From assembly GCA_017829005.1 (NCBI GenBank), contig JAGAJF010000038.1, positions 1 through 43,364 of the forward strand: a DNA stretch of 43,364 nt. Direction: 5' to 3'. Each line of letters opens with the position of its first letter. Within the stretch, counting starts at the first letter, position 1. The notes under the pieces were generated by a model. That model made no database searches, had not been told where the DNA came from, and saw only the letters and a program-made list of their open reading frames with translations. Below are positions 24,623 through 33,024 of this stretch, piece by piece. The stretch comes from Oscillospiraceae bacterium. Lineage in GTDB: Bacteria > Bacillota > Clostridia > Oscillospirales > Ruminococcaceae. Both the position numbers and the translations under genes were made by a program.

Positions 24623-25690
24623 TTATTTCTCATTATGCTTCTTATAATAAATTTCCGAGATCTTTTTCTGATAACTTTCCTCAGCCTTGTTCTTTATCGC
24701 CCTTGCTCCCCTGCCTGCAAGCTTTGTGAGCATAAACAGGGCGTAGACCAGCGATATGGCAGGTATTATCATCAGATACGGAACGGGTGCCGCCGCAAGC
24801 CTTGCAGTCAGCTCTGCACTTCTCAGACGGTTTTCATACCAGGGCAGAGCCATTTTTGTTTTTATCATAACGCTTTCGGATATCTCCGAGGTGCCTTTAA
24901 TAAGCTTTATCAGACTGAAGCGTCCGCTCTGGTCAACTACAAAAGCTTTCTCCCCTGCAGGGTTTATTTCCTTTATCACCGTATACGCATAGTCCTTCAC
25001 CACATTCGGGAGACAAGCCTCATAGGTGGTGAGAGCTGTACCCTCATTCAGAGCTTTTAATGACTCAAAGGGCATATACGCTCTGGGAGTATTGCCATAA
25101 GCCGCCTTGTCAGCCTTACTGTCGGGGGACTCCACCACTCCCGCTACATAAAAGACCTTGTTTCCGATGTTGACGGGCATTCCAACCGTATCCATCGAAC
25201 CGAACAGCTGCCAGGAGCATTCTCTGTCAAGTATCACTCTGTCAATGTTGATGTCGTCCTGCGAATAATAGCTGCCGCTCATAAGCTTTTCGGGGTGGAA
25301 AATGAAGTAATCTCCGAAGGTCCCCGTGACTTCGGCTGTACAGCTGCCAAGCTTTCCTGTCATCGAAAGGGTGCTTTCGCCGCCTGCACAGTCTATCCAC
25401 AGCCTGCCCTCAGGATTATCCTTATCGGCAGTCACAGAGCTTTCCTTTAATTTCTCCTCCACAGACTGCCTCAGCGTATATACGCCTAATACATCAAGGG
25501 CATTATCTGTGGGAAGAAACAGGGATATCTGGGAGTAGCTGTATTTTTCCCCGTCCCACGCCTGCTTGGCGCTGTCCGAGGAATACTCGTTTTTAAGCGA
25601 GACCGTTTTTCCTGTGAGAAGCCCTGCAGCAATAAGCAATATGGCGTTTAATGCCGCAAGGATAATATTGAATTTTTTCAGCCTGCTCAT
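24623..25690 (-). CDS. Two-TM protein with MacB-like extracellular core domain
   Basis: A 355-residue protein with one N-terminal TM segment (about 8-27), an extracellular region of about 270 residues and one C-terminal TM segment (about 305-325) followed by a Lys-rich cytoplasmic tail. The extracellular part resembles the periplasmic core of MacB/FtsX permeases: a Ser/Tyr-rich start, DILDRECSW-like VILDRECSWQLFG, then GNKVFYVAGVVE. Normal MacB-type permeases have four TM segments with three FtsX helices at the end; here only one is left. It may be a dedicated partner rather than a pump. Its ATG lies 10 bases after the HlyD-like gene. Function unknown. Confidence 0.72.
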   Translation of the reverse strand: MSRLKKFNIILAALNAILLIAAGLLTGKTVSLKNEYSSDSAKQAWDGEKYSYSQISLFLPTDNALDVLGVYTLRQSVEEKLKESSVTADKDNPEGRLWIDCAGGESTLSMTGKLGSCTAEVTGTFGDYFIFHPEKLMSGSYYSQDDINIDRVILDRECSWQLFGSMDTVGMPVNIGNKVFYVAGVVESPDSKADKAAYGNTPRAYMPFESLKALNEGTALTTYEACLPNVVKDYAYTVIKEINPAGEKAFVVDQSGRFSLIKLIKGTSEISESVMIKTKMALPWYENRLRSAELTARLAAAPVPYLMIIPAISLVYALFMLTKLAGRGARAIKNKAEESYQKKISEIYYKKHNEK

Positions 25691-25700
25691 ATGTCCTCCA

Positions 25701-27620
25701 TCATTCTGCGGGACGTACCTGCTCGCCTGCGGAAATGGGCTTTGTTGATGTGGTTATAACAAATTCGCTGCCCGAAAGACCGTTCACCGCCGAATTGTTA
25801 TCGTCCTTCACTATGACCTCCACATCGTATCTCACAGCCTTGTAGCGGTTTCCGAGAGGACTGCTCTTTGCCTCCATCACAAGGACGAATTTGCCGTTGG
25901 AATCCTCTCTCACAGCCGAATTGGGAACTACTGTACTGTAGTTCTGTCCCTTGCTGCCCATTGAAAGGGTAATGGTCTGACCCGTTGAGATATCCGAACC
26001 CGAAACCTTGAAAACGAGTATTTTCTGAGACTGGGGATTTGCTGTATCGGGACGTATCTCGGAAAGCTCTGCGGAGAAATTATCTCCCCAGTACCAGCTT
26101 GTTATCTCAGCCTTGTCACCGATCTTGACCTTTTTCGCCTGCTCGGTCTTGACGGAAAATTCCACCACATAGCCCATATCGGATACATTGATGACAGCCG
26201 CTGTAGTTCCTGCCTCCGCCTTGCTTCCTGCGGTCACGGAAATGCTCTCCACAACGCCCCCCATTTTTGCCTTCACAACAGCGTCATATGAATTGCTTTT
26301 GAGCTTCTGAACCTTTTCCTTCTGCTGCTCGATAGCCTTTGCCTTTGCCTCAAGATCAAGCTTTGCAGTCTGGTTTTCCACATTTGAAGCGGACTGCTTT
26401 ACCTCAAGGTCGGCTCTGAGCTTTGCTATCTCGTCTTCCTTTTCGGTTATCTTGGCTGTGAGCTGTGCCGCTGACAGCAGCCCCTGCGCCTCAGCCTCAG
26501 TTTTATCCTCTTCTGCTGCTGCCATTCTGTCGGAAGCGGCAAAAAGCTTATCATTTATTTCATCAAGCCTTGCCTTTATCTCAAGCTTGACTGCTCTTGT
26601 TACCTCGCTGAGTTCATCCTTTGCGGCTGTAAGCTTATCCTGGGCTTTCTTTGATGCGTCCTCCGCATTTTTAAGCTTCGTCTTTGAAACAGAGCTTGTT
26701 GAGGCTTTTGCCATAAGATTTGAAAGCTCTCTTTCAAGCTTGGTTATCTCAATTTTCTGTGAGTCTATCTGCAGGGAGATGGCAGAGGTATCCTCGTCGG
26801 GCTTGAGATTGTAAAGTGAAACATAATACTCGTTGAGAAGATTTCTTGCGGACTCTATCTCTGCCTGCTTTGATGTAATTGCGTCATTATAATCTGTGTT
26901 GTCGCCAACCTCCTTGACAAGATCGTCATATGCAGTCTTAGCCTTTTCAGCCTTTTTCTCGGCGGCTGTAACGCTGTCCTTTGCAGCTCTCATACGGTCA
27001 TAATAATCTCCCGTAAGGTCGAGCATATCCTCCGTATCAACGGAAGCAAGAGCGGCGTTTAACTCCTCCTTTTCCCTGGTAAGCTTCTCCGAAAGAGCCT
27101 TTGCATCTTTATACTCCGCAGAAGCCACGCTCAGAGGGTCGGAGCCGCTTTCTGCCGAAGCAAGCTGATCTTTAAGCTTCTGCAGCTCTTCTTCGGCACG
27201 TGATATTGTAAGATAATCCGTTTCATAGCCCGAGCCTGCCGCAAGAGTAAGCTCGGCTTTTTTATACTCAAGCTCAAGAGAGTCAAGTGTATTCTGAGCC
27301 TCTGTAAGCTCTGTAGAGACCTCGTCTGCAAGCTCAAAGAGAATATCGCCTGCCGAAACGGTCTGACCCGTTTTAACAGCCACGCTTTTTATCTCTCTGG
27401 TTTCCTCGAACTTCACCTCATAGCTTTCGGCAGCCTCCACTGTACCGCTTCCCCGTATCTGCTCGGAAATCGTTCCCTGATTAACATATACAGCCGATAC
27501 CTGGGGCAGGGAGTAATTCATAATTGTATTTGAGAAAAATGTCAGCACCAGAAGCACTGCCAGAAATACAATGGCAATGTTCTTGATGATCTCCTTTCTC
27601 GGCGTTCTTTCGTTGTTCAT
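25701..27620 (-). CDS. HlyD-like membrane fusion/adaptor protein with long coiled coil
   Basis: A 639-residue adaptor anchored by one N-terminal TM segment (about 14-33). A barrel-sandwich/lipoyl half (about 42-98, with SGTVEAAESYEV and VKTGQTVSAGDILFEL) leads into about 340 residues of heptad-rich coiled coil (100-440), then the second lipoyl half (GGVVESISVTAGSKAEAG) and beta-barrel domains to the end. Such proteins connect exporters to the outside; in Gram-positives YknX-type adaptors work with MacB-like pumps. Here the neighbours are CUT1 importer-type permeases and a reduced MacB-like protein, which is unexpected. AAAGGAT precedes the ATG, 17 bases after the permease gene. No lipobox is present. 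Confidence 0.88.
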   Translation of the reverse strand: MNNERTPRKEIIKNIAIVFLAVLLVLTFFSNTIMNYSLPQVSAVYVNQGTISEQIRGSGTVEAAESYEVKFEETREIKSVAVKTGQTVSAGDILFELADEVSTELTEAQNTLDSLELEYKKAELTLAAGSGYETDYLTISRAEEELQKLKDQLASAESGSDPLSVASAEYKDAKALSEKLTREKEELNAALASVDTEDMLDLTGDYYDRMRAAKDSVTAAEKKAEKAKTAYDDLVKEVGDNTDYNDAITSKQAEIESARNLLNEYYVSLYNLKPDEDTSAISLQIDSQKIEITKLERELSNLMAKASTSSVSKTKLKNAEDASKKAQDKLTAAKDELSEVTRAVKLEIKARLDEINDKLFAASDRMAAAEEDKTEAEAQGLLSAAQLTAKITEKEDEIAKLRADLEVKQSASNVENQTAKLDLEAKAKAIEQQKEKVQKLKSNSYDAVVKAKMGGVVESISVTAGSKAEAGTTAAVINVSDMGYVVEFSVKTEQAKKVKIGDKAEITSWYWGDNFSAELSEIRPDTANPQSQKILVFKVSGSDISTGQTITLSMGSKGQNYSTVVPNSAVREDSNGKFVLVMEAKSSPLGNRYKAVRYDVEVIVKDDNNSAVNGLSGSEFVITTSTKPISAGEQVRPAE

Positions 27621-27637
27621 AACCGTTATATCCTTTC

Positions 27638-28543
27638 TTATCCTTTAATTCCGCCCGAATATGTAATGCCTTCAACAAGATATTCCTCGCCGTAGAGAAA
27701 CATCAGCAGGGACGGGGTCATATAAATTACCGCCACCGCAAAGGCAAGTCCCGTATCGCCCGTATTTATCTTCGACAGGAAAATTGACAGCGGGTGAAGC
27801 TGCTCGTCATTTAATAGAATGAGAGGCTGCTCGACCATATTCCAGTAGTCGATAAACACCAGCATAAGCACTGAGAAAACAGCGCTTCGCACCATCGGGA
27901 AGCATATATTCGTAAATATCTGCAGCTCGCTTGCCCCGTCAAGCATTGCCGCCTCGAAATATGTTTTCGGTATCCTCTTCATCGCCTTTGTTAACAGGAA
28001 GACCGCAAAGGGCGAGAAAATTCCGGGGAGGATTATCGCCCATCTTGTGTTTAAAAGCCCCAGCTTGTCGGCAACAAGGTAATTCGGCACCAGCGTTACC
28101 TGATATGGCATAAGCATAAGCACGATGTAGAAAAAGAAGAGAATTTCCTTCAGTTTGCCCGTAAGTCTCGCAAAGCCGTAGGAGGCAAACAGCGCCACCG
28201 CCGTCTGGAATATGACCACAGGGACTGTGAGTATAACCGAGTTCCAGAATTTCAGCAGATAATCGGGAGTTTTGAAAAGCACCGAAAAATACTGACTGAA
28301 GCTTACCATATCGGGGATAAATTTGAGATTTACCTTCTCTGAGATAAATGTCTTGCTGCCGCCGCTTATTGATGAGAAAACCACACCGTAGTTTGCATTT
28401 ATCTCCGACTGAGCCATAAAGGAATTTGTAATGGTAAGCAGCGTAGGCAGGAGAAATATGACCGAAGCCACCGCTGCAAACAGGGTCATTACCGCAAGTA
28501 TTACCTTCTCAGCGGCTTTCTGCGGGGAACGTATCTTTTTCAT
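27638..28543 (-). CDS. CUT1-type ABC permease (MalG-like) in the hybrid operon
   Basis: A 301-residue permease with about six membrane segments. The EAA loop reads FEAAMLDGASELQIF, followed by a Pro-containing helix, and the end GEEYLVEGITYSGGIKG fits the family. A roughly 50-residue extracellular insertion between TM1 and TM2 (about 45-100) is longer than in the permease at 9241. The ATG overlaps the TGA of the partner permease by four bases. The sequence differs clearly from the other MalG-type permease in this window, so it is not a recent duplicate. It needs an ATPase that is not encoded here. Confidence 0.88.
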   Translation of the reverse strand: MKKIRSPQKAAEKVILAVMTLFAAVASVIFLLPTLLTITNSFMAQSEINANYGVVFSSISGGSKTFISEKVNLKFIPDMVSFSQYFSVLFKTPDYLLKFWNSVILTVPVVIFQTAVALFASYGFARLTGKLKEILFFFYIVLMLMPYQVTLVPNYLVADKLGLLNTRWAIILPGIFSPFAVFLLTKAMKRIPKTYFEAAMLDGASELQIFTNICFPMVRSAVFSVLMLVFIDYWNMVEQPLILLNDEQLHPLSIFLSKINTGDTGLAFAVAVIYMTPSLLMFLYGEEYLVEGITYSGGIKG

Positions 28544-29445
28544 TCCTCAACGTCACCCCCGAACTTGTTTTCCGCAATGAACATTGCACCGATAATTACC
28601 ACCATAACAAGCGACATTATCATTGCCGCCGCCGACAGCTTCTGATAATCGAGAGACCTGAAGGTGTTGTTCATAAAATGCTGGAGCAGGTACAGATCCT
28701 CAAAGGGGTAATCGCCCGTCAGCAGATAAACCTCTCTGAAAAGCTTGAAGGAATTTATGAGGGACAGGATAGTCACAAACAAAATCGTGGGTGATAAATA
28801 TCTGAGCTTAATGTGCAGAAGTCTATATAGCCTGCCTGCTCCCTCAAGCTCCGCCACCTCAAGAAGATCCTTCGGAATATTGTTGAGCGCCGCCAGAAAC
28901 AGTATCATATTATATCCCAGATTTTTCCATAAAAACAGCAGCACTACAACTATCATACATTTGCCGGACTTCATCCAGTCCACAGGAGCTGCCTGAAACC
29001 ATTCCGCAAGCACCGCATTAAGGGTTCCGTGATAATGGAACACCACCTGCCATATGAGCACTACCGAAGCCACGGGAACCATCATGGGACAGAGGAAAAA
29101 TGTTCTGAACAGGCTCTTGCAGGGTATTTTCGAGTCCAGCAGAGATGCAAGTCCCAAGGATAAAACCACCGCCAGCGGCACAGCCACAGCCGACAGGAGC
29201 AGGGTGTTCTTTGCCGCCGTAAGAAATGCGTTATTCTTGAAAAGTATCTCGTAATTCTTAAAGAATACGAATTCTTTGTTTATGGGGTTATCGAGAAATG
29301 AGTACCGGATGATTATGATAAACGGGATTATGAAGAAAACCGAAACGCCGAGGAAGCTTGGAAGCAATGACAGCCTTGCAAAGACCGTATTGGTGTCCGT
29401 AAGCTTAGACGGTCTGATCTTCTCCTCCTTTATTTTCTTTTTCAT
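28540..29445 (-). CDS. CUT1-type ABC permease (MalF-like) in the hybrid operon
   Basis: A 301-residue permease and first gene of the operon. The ATG at 29445 is chosen because AAAGG lies eight bases before it and gives a basic Lys-rich N-terminus; upstream in-frame codons have no site. A long basic tail (1-25) precedes TM1 (about 30-50). The EAA loop reads LLEVAELEGAGRLYRL, with Val for the first Ala. Six membrane segments are visible. It forms a coupled pair with the next permease. The divergent AraC gene 209 bases upstream is the likely regulator. Confidence 0.87.
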   Translation of the reverse strand: MKKKIKEEKIRPSKLTDTNTVFARLSLLPSFLGVSVFFIIPFIIIIRYSFLDNPINKEFVFFKNYEILFKNNAFLTAAKNTLLLSAVAVPLAVVLSLGLASLLDSKIPCKSLFRTFFLCPMMVPVASVVLIWQVVFHYHGTLNAVLAEWFQAAPVDWMKSGKCMIVVVLLFLWKNLGYNMILFLAALNNIPKDLLEVAELEGAGRLYRLLHIKLRYLSPTILFVTILSLINSFKLFREVYLLTGDYPFEDLYLLQHFMNNTFRSLDYQKLSAAAMIMSLVMVVIIGAMFIAENKFGGDVEE

Positions 29446-29508
29446 ATGTATTGCCTTTCTTTTGTCAGATAATGGAAATTCCTTTTGGAGACAAAACTCC
29501 ATAATCTC

Positions 29509-29514
29509 ATTATA
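29509..29514 (-). promoter_or_regulatory. Candidate -10 box of the hybrid transporter operon
   Basis: TATAAT on the minus strand, 64 bases before the ATG at 29445. The -35 position 17 bases upstream reads TAGCAT, a poor match, so an activator is likely. Confidence 0.45.
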
Positions 29515-29594
29515 GCCTATATGATAAAAAAATGCTATAGCTGTACCAAACTGTAATCAAATCTTAACCATTTATGTCATTTGCAAAAATTTCG

Positions 29595-29623
29595 TTGCCA
29601 CCGCTGTCAAAATATGCTATAAT
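29595..29623 (+). promoter_or_regulatory. Promoter of the AraC regulator gene
   Basis: TTGCCA (29595-29600) and TATAAT (29618-29623) with a 17-base spacer, 31 bases before the ATG at 29655. Confidence 0.8.
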
Positions 29624-29654
29624 GTGAGTACAAAGCCAAAAGGAGACCGAAATA

Positions 29655-30467
29655 ATGACCGATCTCAGCAAGATCTATATGCCCATAACCGCCGACCCAT
29701 TTGAGAATAGTGACAGCTATACCGAAATTATGCCCTCTGCTCCCCTGAGACCATACATACGCTGCTTCTGGGGAACAAAACGCCCTGTAAAGCAAAGATC
29801 CTTGGGAATTGTTATCCCCGACACCTGTATGGACATAATTTTTCATTTTTATGAAGAGGGCAGCACAAGCTTTTTCTGTCATATTGACGAGACAGCACAT
29901 CTCCCCTCGAGTAATCGGGACACCGCTGAATATTCCACCTTTGCAGTCCGCTTTTACCCGTGGTCAGCCGCCGCATTTGCGAAATATCCCGATATGAGCA
30001 TACCCACCGAACGACCCGAGGATATTTTCCCGAACCTCACCGGAAGGCTATATGAAGCGGTCTCACGTGAAAGTACACTTACGGGACGCTCCAAAGCCGC
30101 CGAAGCAGTGCTTTATGATCTCCTCAGACCCGAAAATCAAAGCGACGATGTAATGAACGCATTATATCTTGCAATTATTTCGGGCGGCAATATAAAAATT
30201 TCCGACCTTGCCGCCTATACTGCTCTTTCCCCCAGGACACTCCAAAGAAAATTTGCTCTGCAAACGGGAATGTCCCCGAAGGTGCTCTGTGACCTTATCA
30301 GATATCAGCTTCTGTGGCAGGAAATAGCTCTGGGAAACGGGATATCCATACTTGACGCCGTGGAAAAATACGGCTACTATGACCAGTCCCATTTGCTGGG
30401 AGATTTCCGAAAGCGGCACCTTATGACCCCTGCCGAAGCTGTAAAATATCTTCACCGAAGCAGATAA
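29655..30467 (+). CDS. AraC-family transcriptional regulator
   Basis: A 270-residue regulator. The N-terminal domain (about 15-150) is of the DUF6597-like type (PLRPYIRCFWG, VIPDTCMDIIFHF, AVRFYPWSAAAF) common in AraC proteins that respond to small ligands. The C-terminal helix-turn-helix pair (about 170-265) shows ISDLAAYTALSPRTLQRKF and the second helix region YGYYDQSHLLGDFRKR with the usual MTPAEA ending. Shine-Dalgarno AAAGGAG precedes the ATG. It is divergent from the hybrid transporter operon, a typical regulator-target layout. It is complete, unlike the AraC fragment at 15399. Confidence 0.9.
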   Translation: MTDLSKIYMPITADPFENSDSYTEIMPSAPLRPYIRCFWGTKRPVKQRSLGIVIPDTCMDIIFHFYEEGSTSFFCHIDETAHLPSSNRDTAEYSTFAVRFYPWSAAAFAKYPDMSIPTERPEDIFPNLTGRLYEAVSRESTLTGRSKAAEAVLYDLLRPENQSDDVMNALYLAIISGGNIKISDLAAYTALSPRTLQRKFALQTGMSPKVLCDLIRYQLLWQEIALGNGISILDAVEKYGYYDQSHLLGDFRKRHLMTPAEAVKYLHRSR

Positions 30468-30506
30468 AATGTCGCATTTTTCCAATACATATTTCCTCTT
30501 TTGCTG

Positions 30507-30512
30507 TATAAT
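30507..30512 (+). promoter_or_regulatory. Candidate -10 box for the ASCH-like gene
   Basis: TATAAT lies 29 bases before the ATG at 30542 in an A/T-rich gap. No good -35 element is present at the right distance. Confidence 0.4.
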
Positions 30513-30541
30513 AAAAGAAAAACAGAAAGGAATGTCAGAAT

Positions 30542-31009
30542 ATGGTCCACCTCGTTTATTGTGACAATAAAGAAAAAGTGCTGAGCAAAATTATGAGCGG
30601 CACAAAAACAATGATAATCCGCAGTGCCGCAGGGCGGAAGATACCTCACAGCAGGGTATTTGAAGGCGAAACTCTTTACTTTATGGAAAAGGGTTCGGCA
30701 AAAATATCCGCCAAAGCGAGAGTAAAAAACGTCCAAAATTTTGTCAAGCTGTCCGATGAGGAAATTGATAAGGTTTTAAGCGATAACGTCGAAAAGCTTG
30801 CTCTTTCCGAAAAGCAGCGTCAGCGGTGGCATAAAAAGTGCATATGTCTCACAGAGTTTGACAGCGTTACCCCCATCGACCCTCCCCTTTGCTTTGAAAA
30901 GCAGAATAATATGGACGACTGGCTCATAATCGAAAAAATCGAGGATGTTCTCGAAGGCACAAGCATTCCATATAATTACGAAAAATCACGTCTCACGGGA
31001 AAGGAATAA
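30542..31009 (+). CDS. Small protein with ASCH/PUA-like fold
   Basis: A 155-residue cytoplasmic protein. The first 65 residues resemble the ASCH/PUA-like barrel: HLVYCDNKEKVLSKIMSGTKTMIIR, then RKIPHSRVFEGETLYFMEKGSA. That start is the pattern of ASCH proteins, which bind RNA or modified nucleic acid. The rest is helical and ends WLIIEKIEDVL. AAAGGAA precedes the ATG. It ends four bases before the next gene, so the two are cotranscribed. The fold call is by pattern; activity is unknown. Confidence 0.65.
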   Translation: MVHLVYCDNKEKVLSKIMSGTKTMIIRSAAGRKIPHSRVFEGETLYFMEKGSAKISAKARVKNVQNFVKLSDEEIDKVLSDNVEKLALSEKQRQRWHKKCICLTEFDSVTPIDPPLCFEKQNNMDDWLIIEKIEDVLEGTSIPYNYEKSRLTGKE

Positions 31010-31013
31010 AAAT

Positions 31014-31928
31014 ATGACTGCATTTGAAAAAGCACGCACCTTTGTTTACCGAAACGCCCGCCCCTTAGACCTTGCCATCTGGCAGTATCACTTTGAAAAC
31101 GGCTCAAAGGAAGGGGTAATGCACGCCCTCTCCGCCTATCAGAATCCCGACGGAGGCTTTGGTCACGGTCTTGAAGCGGACAACTTCAATCCCAATTCAG
31201 CTCCTATGCAGACATGGAAGGCGGCAAATATCATTGATGGCATAGGCTTTGAGGGCGAACACCCCGTAATTTTGGGAATGCTACGATATATGGAAAGCGG
31301 AGCGGATTTTGACAATGACAAACGCCAATGGCTGAACACCGTTCCCTCAAACAATGACTATCCCCACGCAATATGGTGGGAATATAAAGAAGGAGAAGTA
31401 GAATTCAAATACAATCCCACAGCCGCACTTGCTGCCTTTATCCTTCTTCACAGCCCGAAAAACAGTCCCCTGTACAATAAAGCCATTGACATTACAGGTG
31501 AAGCGCTTGAATATTATTGCTCACCCGATACCGAACCCGAACAGCACGTCACCTCCTGCTACATTGAGCTGTACAACGCTCTGAAAAAAGCCGATATCAC
31601 TGCATTTGACCTTTACAAACTAAGATCAGCGATATCCTCAAATATGGATAAGCTTATCTGCCGTGACACATCAAAATGGGGCAAGGAATACGTTTCTCTC
31701 CCCTCCACATTCATAATCGGGACAGACAGCGAATTTATTTCGGGATATGAAGACTTATGCCTTGCCGAATGTGAGCTGATAATAAACTATCAGCTTCCCG
31801 ACGGCTCCTATAACGTTCCATGGCAATGGTGTACTCCTTACAAAGAATTTACCCTTGCGGAAAACTGGTGGAAATCCATTATAACCACTAACAATACGCT
31901 CTTCCTGAGAAATATGAACAAGTTTTAA
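31014..31928 (+). CDS. Terpene cyclase/prenyltransferase-fold (alpha-alpha toroid) protein
   Basis: A 304-residue cytoplasmic protein. The ATG at 31014 follows GGGAAAGGAA. The motif YQNPDGGFGHGLEAD (about 40-54) is the repeat signature of squalene-hopene-cyclase/prenyltransferase-like toroids, and similar spacing recurs later (YQLPDGSYNVPWQW, about 262-275). The DxDD catalytic motif of true cyclases is not seen, so enzymatic cyclisation is doubtful. Such proteins are frequent but uncharacterised in Firmicutes. It follows the ASCH-like gene by four bases and ends at a strong bidirectional terminator. Confidence 0.72.
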   Translation: MTAFEKARTFVYRNARPLDLAIWQYHFENGSKEGVMHALSAYQNPDGGFGHGLEADNFNPNSAPMQTWKAANIIDGIGFEGEHPVILGMLRYMESGADFDNDKRQWLNTVPSNNDYPHAIWWEYKEGEVEFKYNPTAALAAFILLHSPKNSPLYNKAIDITGEALEYYCSPDTEPEQHVTSCYIELYNALKKADITAFDLYKLRSAISSNMDKLICRDTSKWGKEYVSLPSTFIIGTDSEFISGYEDLCLAECELIINYQLPDGSYNVPWQWCTPYKEFTLAENWWKSIITTNNTLFLRNMNKF

Positions 31929-31933
31929 TGCGC

Positions 31934-31973
31934 AAAAACTCCTCCCTGCCGCAAAGCAGAGAGGAGTTTTTTT
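31934..31973. terminator. Bidirectional terminator between the toroid gene and tsf
   Basis: AAAAACTCCTC pairs with GAGGAGTTTTT, and the stem extends inward through CTGC/GCAG around a short loop. A-run and T-run on the two sides make it functional for both convergent transcripts. Confidence 0.88.
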
Positions 31974-31996
31974 GATCTGTAATATTAAATCAGCAA

Positions 31997-32920
31997 TTAG
32001 TTGTTGCCCTTAGCCATAGCTGCAACTTCCTCAGCGAAGTTATCAGCCTTCTTCTCGATGCCCTCGCCTCTTTCAAAGCGAACATACTCAGCAACAGCGA
32101 TCTTGCCGCCGAGAGCCTTAGCGCAGTTCTCAACGTACTTGCCAACGGAAACCTTGTCGTCCTTAACGAAAGCCTGCTCAAGGAGGCAGTTTTCGGTGTA
32201 GTACTTGCCAACCTTACCCTCAGCGATCTTAGCTCTTACCTGCTCAGGCTTGGAAGCCATCTTGGGATCCTCAGCCATCTGAGCCATGATAATTGTCTTC
32301 TCGTTCTCGAGAACCTCAGCGGGAACGGACTCTCTGTTGAGGTAAGCAGGGTTCATAGCTGCAACCTGAAGTGCGCAGTCCTTACCGCACTCAAATACCT
32401 TGTCAGCAGGGAGATCGGTGTCAAGCTTAACCATTACGCCGATGCTTCCGCCGCCGTGAACGTAAGGAACGAGAACGCCCTCAAGTCTCTTGAAACGACG
32501 GATAACCATATTCTCTCTGATCTTGATGAAAAGATCCTGGAGAGCCTCTTCAACGCTCTTGTCGCCGCCGCTGATAGTAGCAGCCTTGAGTGCGTCAACG
32601 TCAGCAGGATTCTTCTCGATAACAGTCTTAGCAACTGCTGCAACAAAAGCCTTGAACTCGTCGTTATTAGCAGCGAAGTCAGTCTCGATGTTAACTTCAA
32701 CAACAGCACCTACATTGCCCTCAACAACAGCGGTAACGATACCCTCTGCAGCAACTCTGCCGCTCTTCTTAGCCTGTGTAGCAAGACCCTTCTCACGGAG
32801 AATGGTAACAGCCTTTTCTGTATCGCCGTCAGCTTCCTCAAGAGCCTTCTTGCAGTCCATCATACCAACGCCTGTTGCTTTCATAAGTTCTTTGATCTCG
32901 GAAGGTGAAACCTTTGCCAT
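31997..32920 (-). CDS. tsf: Translation elongation factor Ts
   Basis: A 307-residue nucleotide exchange factor for EF-Tu. The N-terminal UBA-like domain has the classic start (VKELM-like IKELMKATGVGMMDCKKAL) and the family TDFAANNDEF motif (about 80-90) that contacts EF-Tu. The two dimerisation subdomains and the C-terminal module are complete, and the length is usual for Clostridia. AGGAGG precedes the ATG. It follows rpsB, as in nearly all bacteria, but pyrH and frr, which commonly come next, are absent; a terminator follows instead. Confidence 0.97.
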   Translation of the reverse strand: MAKVSPSEIKELMKATGVGMMDCKKALEEADGDTEKAVTILREKGLATQAKKSGRVAAEGIVTAVVEGNVGAVVEVNIETDFAANNDEFKAFVAAVAKTVIEKNPADVDALKAATISGGDKSVEEALQDLFIKIRENMVIRRFKRLEGVLVPYVHGGGSIGVMVKLDTDLPADKVFECGKDCALQVAAMNPAYLNRESVPAEVLENEKTIIMAQMAEDPKMASKPEQVRAKIAEGKVGKYYTENCLLEQAFVKDDKVSVGKYVENCAKALGGKIAVAEYVRFERGEGIEKKADNFAEEVAAMAKGNN

Positions 32921-32967
32921 ATTAAATTCCTCCTGTATTATTTTAAATCAAGCTTATATCGAAATTT

Positions 32968-32997
32968 GGGCAGACATTATTATTATAAAGTCTGCCC
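32968..32997 (-). terminator. Hairpin between rpsB and tsf
   Basis: GGGCAGAC pairs perfectly with GTCTGCCC across a 14-base A/T loop. No proper T-run follows on the minus strand, so it is probably a partial terminator or an mRNA processing/stability element that separates rpsB and tsf expression. Confidence 0.55.
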
Positions 32998-33024
32998 GAA
33001 ATCTGTAATAATTATGAGTTATAA

